A program made the position numbers and the translations under genes. DNA of 64,000 nucleotides from Streptomyces sp. DH5 (GTDB lineage: Bacteria > Actinomycetota > Actinomycetes > Streptomycetales > Streptomycetaceae), in the NCBI RefSeq assembly GCF_020873915.1, contig NZ_JAHWGP010000020.1, forward strand, positions 87,187-151,186. Direction: 5' to 3'. The stretch's first letter is position 1, and every line of letters begins with the position of its first letter. The notes beneath the pieces were generated by a model. The model was not told where the DNA came from, did not search any database, and saw only the letters and a program-made list of their open reading frames with translations. Positions 61,301 to 64,000 of this stretch are shown one piece after another.

Positions 61301-63238
61301 ATCGAGTTCATCGGACAGCTGGTCGGCCACCTCGGGTCCGCCAACGTGGAGACGCGGGCGATCCTCGACAACCTCTTCATCCGTCGCGACAGGTTGGGCT
61401 CGGGAACGCACCAGTTCGCCGAACTGATCAGGGCCTTCGGCACCGGTCAGCAGCCGGGCCGGGAGCAGGCGTACCGAATCTTTCAGGAGCTCACGCGCCG
61501 GTGCTCCGAAGAGCCGCACTACTGGCTGCACTTGGCTCGCTACCATCTGGACTTCAAGAAGCACGAGGACGGGCAGGCGGAGAAGTTCATCAACCGGGCG
61601 ATCGAACTCTCCAAGGAACAGGACCACGTGCAGTTCCACGCCCTGGGGATGCTGCACCGAGAGTGGGTGTACGCGGGACTGCGCCAATTCAGTACCGGTA
61701 CCGGCCGCGAGGCCGCCATCATCGAGCACGTACGCGACCGGTACGACGCGGCGCTCAGCGTGTTCGCCAGGGCTCGCAAGCTCAAGCCGGAGGACGAGCA
61801 CAACTACGTCTCTGCGATCCAGATGATCGTCAGGGTCCTCAACAAGCTGGTCGTGGTCTCCACGCACAAGAGCCTCGTCCACCTCCTGACCGCGGGCGGC
61901 GACGCTGGGAGCTGGGCGGACGAGCAGCTGAGGGTGGCGCTCTCGCTGCTGGACGAGTGCGAGTCGGTACGCCCCGACAGCGCCGACAGCCCGTACCTCC
62001 AGCGCTGCCGCGAGGACATCGAGATCGCGCATGGCGAGATCGAGACCATGGTCCGGGCCTGGCGCGACGTGATCGTGAACTCCCGCAGTCGCTCCGGACT
62101 GGCGCTGGTCCTGGCCCGCAAGTTTCTCCAGGAGCAGGGCCGCGACTGGAAGGACACGCCCACCGAGGTCTTCCAGACCGTCGTGGAGTTCTTCGACGCG
62201 GCGTTCGAGGACCGCGGCGATCTCGCCGACCATGACGTGGAGTTGTGGTTCCGCTGCTACCGCAGACTTCCGGAGTACGACGACCTCGCCGCACTCGAAC
62301 GTCTCTCCGTCATCGCCGGATCGCGTACGAGTCCGGTGTGCAGCTACTACCTGTACGTTGTGCACTTCCTGCGCTGGCTCAACCAGGAGGAGTATTCGCA
62401 GGACGAGGCGCAGCGCCGCTGCAACGAGGCCGCGCAGCTCAACCCCGGCCGCAGCAGGCGGTGGAACTACGAGTGGGTGGCGAAGGGCATGTCCGACGGT
62501 CATGCGGCGGCGCGTCTGGCGAACTTCAGGGAGCTCGGGGAGTACCGGCCCGCGAGCCGGGACTGGCAGCTTTCCGAGCAGGTGTGTCAGCGCGTCCGCG
62601 GCGTGGTCCGGCAGATCGAAGGACAGCGGTCGGGGCAGGTCGCAGTGGAGGACGGCGGCATGAAGGCGTTCTTCGTACCTCGTGAGGACTTCACGAACTT
62701 CGCGCATCACGGGAAGGTGGTCGAGTTCGACCTCGGGTTCGCCCATGACGGGCTGAGGGCCTGGCGCGTGGAACTGGCCCAGGAGCAGGAGTTGTTCCGC
62801 AATGCCGGGGCACGACTTCCGGAGGTGGCCGTCCCGCCGGTGCCGCTGCCCTCCCAGGTTGGTTCGGCGCGAGCTGCCGGGCAGGTGGGTTCCGCAGGAC
62901 GAGTGCCCTCACCCTCACAGACGCCATCACCGGTGCCACGTCCGAGGCCCGTGGCGTCGACGCCGGAGATTCGCCAGGAGGCCCGTCGGCTGGCGGAGGC
63001 CGACGGCCCGGAGGAGGCAGGCCGGTTCGTCATCGACCACCTGCTGTTCGCCGCGATCGGCGGACTCGATGTCACCTCCTTCCAGGTGGGCAAGGCCCTT
63101 ACGGACACCCTCGGGAAGGAGACCTATCGGCAACTGCGCGGCGGCGCCTCGCTCGGTGCCCTCGTGGAACGGCTCGGCTTTGCCGTGCGGCCTACGGCGA
63201 ACGGACAGTTCGTGGTGGAGCCCGCAACGACGGGCTGA
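58388..63238 (+). CDS. Kinase-STAND NTPase fusion resembling SAMD9/SAMD9L (candidate conflict protein)
   Basis: A 1616-residue multidomain protein. Residues about 20-350: APH-like kinase with YILKVSDDP (Lys), HGDLHTRNIL at 233-242 and metal Asp257 in LIDIAWDGD. About 420-680: an alpha/beta region (WSVIIDLNPDSETTGL). P-loop at about 698-706, HAPGAGGTTLARRIAWDL, with GTT replacing GKT/S; a Walker B-like SLVLVAESAD lies at 744-753. Then YFGLCAFETEF and LHPSIADTLL near 941-950, helical repeats (about 1040-1400), an OB fold (about 1405-1463, ending VEFDLGFAHDGLRAWRVEL), a Pro/Ser-rich linker and a winged-helix-like end from about 1525. P-loop and OB parts match my memory of SAMD9. Role inferred: nucleotide-switch immunity. 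Confidence 0.85.
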   Translation: MTRLFEQDGTGTVDEEEVKRRERVAQIVERELGTPVKITYLDDFADGFTAARVTRCDLMAEGRARLEGQYILKVSDDPNDRQNEAHRLFTERLIPFADRRVPPLELSGHDEQLRVDIYKVAGETRGVRPARVATTAVSIDALSEVSRELLEAQFGNYAGGEPMTVRQTLEAWMGAGFFAGQKGEALREARRLADIAGTTFAFSTQMLPDPVSVLEQDNELSGETEFVMLGYNHGDLHTRNILLDGASADEVAYWLIDIAWDGDAPLLYDHAYLETATLLVGQELLRQQLPLEILQDCDLRDPRRAGPLGWEGNVRLVESIRRGKDEAIEALQPARKVSLRHQYLVARLGAALNYAAKRKSPAEQRVTAYRLAGWATQLLLTEYHPTLLARVLADAHQPQTSAPGRAVAAVGAKAAAEEMAEQVKPFIADTQNGFDRFLVVENGVTHEDLARLPDHRWSVIIDLNPDSETTGLANGFDPETAEHQIVVSGRHGAPTPGRNTVSWLMAGGRERLGEQAPPDFRSWRSTYQDLVREVLERHSRNSVNRAAAVMCLTAGDEPDQRAERVLEFIDDLYEPPVKVLRASPGDGRFEALLNVFADTGALPRPERLATLPGAKGPIRFSRPWLADLEADLVVLHSQILDEELHDQAVDAFWRGRPANWLDLDAGQDVPRTLQPSLQAAIADVLGRQSSASFELFHAPGAGGTTLARRIAWDLHREHPVLLLRHYSPDTVERVDSVYRRTERSLVLVAESADMGQSEREDLYRKLHERNTPVVVLWVTRSNDSAPDDRGRHTNNVMYRLAEPMTREEAREFRTSFGPRARSPKAKAAVEALVPYDVPDQQVTPFYFGLCAFETEFSGTAKYVESHVSQFTEEQRRVAAYLALVSRYGQIGLPYSLVRRWITGEWGGHAASLAEYTADLENTLGADLRHLVVEDGRQLRILHPSIADTLLEVLLEAKTGDARWPSRLANTAIEFIGQLVGHLGSANVETRAILDNLFIRRDRLGSGTHQFAELIRAFGTGQQPGREQAYRIFQELTRRCSEEPHYWLHLARYHLDFKKHEDGQAEKFINRAIELSKEQDHVQFHALGMLHREWVYAGLRQFSTGTGREAAIIEHVRDRYDAALSVFARARKLKPEDEHNYVSAIQMIVRVLNKLVVVSTHKSLVHLLTAGGDAGSWADEQLRVALSLLDECESVRPDSADSPYLQRCREDIEIAHGEIETMVRAWRDVIVNSRSRSGLALVLARKFLQEQGRDWKDTPTEVFQTVVEFFDAAFEDRGDLADHDVELWFRCYRRLPEYDDLAALERLSVIAGSRTSPVCSYYLYVVHFLRWLNQEEYSQDEAQRRCNEAAQLNPGRSRRWNYEWVAKGMSDGHAAARLANFRELGEYRPASRDWQLSEQVCQRVRGVVRQIEGQRSGQVAVEDGGMKAFFVPREDFTNFAHHGKVVEFDLGFAHDGLRAWRVELAQEQELFRNAGARLPEVAVPPVPLPSQVGSARAAGQVGSAGRVPSPSQTPSPVPRPRPVASTPEIRQEARRLAEADGPEEAGRFVIDHLLFAAIGGLDVTSFQVGKALTDTLGKETYRQLRGGASLGALVERLGFAVRPTANGQFVVEPATTG

Positions 63239-63529
63239 CGGGGATCCTGGGGGGCGTCAGCGAGGCCGAGGGGGGCGCGTGCGGTGTGAGGCCGTGGCCA
63301 GCTGGCGCCGGCCACCCGGCGCCTCCGGGCAGCGTCGGTGGGGAGAACGAACCCGGCATCGGCAGGCCGCGACGGTCCTGGCCGCCGGGGCGGCCGGCGC
63401 CGCATCGCGACGGTGCTGGAGTCCAGCCATCGCCCCGTTGCTGACTTCGTTCCTAACCTACTGATTTCTTGACTCTTATCCTGGTCTGCATCGTAGGCAG
63501 CTTGGAGATCCGGTCCCGTCCGACCGTGA

Positions 63530-63781
63530 TCACTCGATGTTCGGATCATCGGACCCTTCGAGGAGGCGGGTTGCGAGGTCGTCGGCCCACTCCACGGCCC
63601 ACGTGCGGAGAGCGGCGACGGTGGCATCATCGAGACCGTAGGCCGCGAAGGCTTCGTCGTCGGTCCACTTGGCGCCCGTGAGGTTCGACTGCAGATCCTC
63701 TCGCTCGAAACGACTACGGGCGTGGCGGCTGCCGAAGTCCTTAAGCTCAGCATTGGCCCAGCGGCGGGAGGATGCGAGCAC
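63530..63781 (-). CDS. Hypothetical protein, possibly the 3' part of a broken gene
   Basis: An 83-residue acidic frame from GTG 63781, ending FAAYGLDDATVAALRTWAVE and LATRLLEGSDDPNIE. Codon use is protein-like. Upstream the same frame is open back to 63964 except for one TGA at 63806-63808, giving RWEPVHHFLGRNPGRPEKDV before it and RDLINVLASSRRWANAELKD after it. This suggests either an interrupted gene or two adjacent ones. No good ribosome site precedes the GTG. The family is unknown. Confidence 0.4.
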   Translation of the reverse strand: MLASSRRWANAELKDFGSRHARSRFEREDLQSNLTGAKWTDDEAFAAYGLDDATVAALRTWAVEWADDLATRLLEGSDDPNIE

Positions 63782-63805
63782 GTTGATCAGATCGCGGGGC
63801 GCTCC

Positions 63806-63964
63806 TCAATCAGCGAGGGCGCGGACTTTGGTCCCGATCACGTCCTTCTCCGGACGGCCCGGGTTGCGTCCTAGGAAGTGGTGTACGGGTTCCCACCTGA
63901 TCCGGGCGTTTGTCCTGGCGTCGGAGTGAGGGTCCGGATATGAGAACGGCCACCGGCTGATCTT
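63806..63964 (-). other. Coding-like frame without start, ending in TGA
   Basis: About 52 codons, including RIRWEPVHHFLGRNPGRPEK and VIGTKVRALAD before the stop. The frame has no ATG/GTG start and is bounded upstream by a stop at 63965-63967. It could be the tail of a degraded gene, or the front part of the neighbouring one if the TGA is a mutation. The window ends shortly after. Confidence 0.35.
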
Positions 63965-64000
63965 TCAAGACGACCAAGTCTTTGAAGGAGACCAGCACGA

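Overview
The window is Streptomyces chromosome: very high G+C with strong third-position GC bias, many GTG/TTG starts, start/stop overlaps of the ATGA or GTGA type, and a set of genes typical of the conserved Streptomyces core (parC, ptsH, the GNAT-type Pat acetyltransferase, sepH, hemH, cutRS, a DUF4193 gene, dut, a DUF3710 gene, kdpDE). From memory, the order resembles the S. coelicolor SCO58xx region. No tRNA, rRNA, CRISPR array or intact insertion sequence was seen.

Layout. 1-6.3 kb: end of a DUF485 gene plus a sodium/solute symporter, an iron-box-controlled sucrase/ferredoxin-like gene, a small conserved gene, a partly duplicated DUF6082 locus and a CobW/COG0523 GTPase. 6.3-14 kb: parC, a pair of M16 peptidases (one active, one inactive), a c-di-AMP riboswitch ahead of a secreted M23 hydrolase, and a GntR regulator. 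14-20.5 kb: ptsH, Pat acetyltransferase, DUF5998 gene, a phosphodiesterase gene whose 5' end is disturbed next to a 31-base C run, and tdk. 20.5-31 kb: accessory metabolism: imine-reductase-like enzyme with a divergent MerR regulator, PhzF, a flavin monooxygenase-SDR fusion behind a TetR gene, an MFS carrier, a decayed F420-type reductase, a VOC protein and a rhodanese. 31-45 kb: sepH, FAD oxidoreductase with MFS exporter, hemH, inositol phosphatase, cutRS, DUF4193, DUF3093, thioesterase, dut, DUF3710.

44-56.5 kb is rich in potassium functions: kdpD/kdpE without kdpFABC, two TrkA/RCK-type subunits and a KimA-like permease, plus an OB-fold protein, a DUF3159 membrane protein, a PfkB kinase, an overlooked 31-residue membrane peptide and a TrmA/RlmD-type RNA methyltransferase. 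This block is preceded by a 164/165-bp tandem repeat and a frameshifted ABC ATPase. c-di-AMP (riboswitch at 12.1 kb; KimA/Trk targets here) may link wall remodelling to potassium, but that is inference.

56.5-64 kb is the accessory region. After stretches of gene debris (3' ends of an aldo/keto reductase and a zinc alcohol dehydrogenase) comes a divergent pair: a small membrane-anchored protein and a 1616-residue protein combining an APH-like kinase, a SAMD9-type STAND P-loop module (GAGGTT, no Walker A lysine), helical/TPR-like repeats, an OB fold and a C-terminal winged-helix-like domain. Its middle and OB segments resemble vertebrate SAMD9/SAMD9L antiviral proteins closely enough to recognise by eye. 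This is the best candidate for an undescribed (probably conflict/defence) system in the window. The right edge holds further fragmentary coding sequence.
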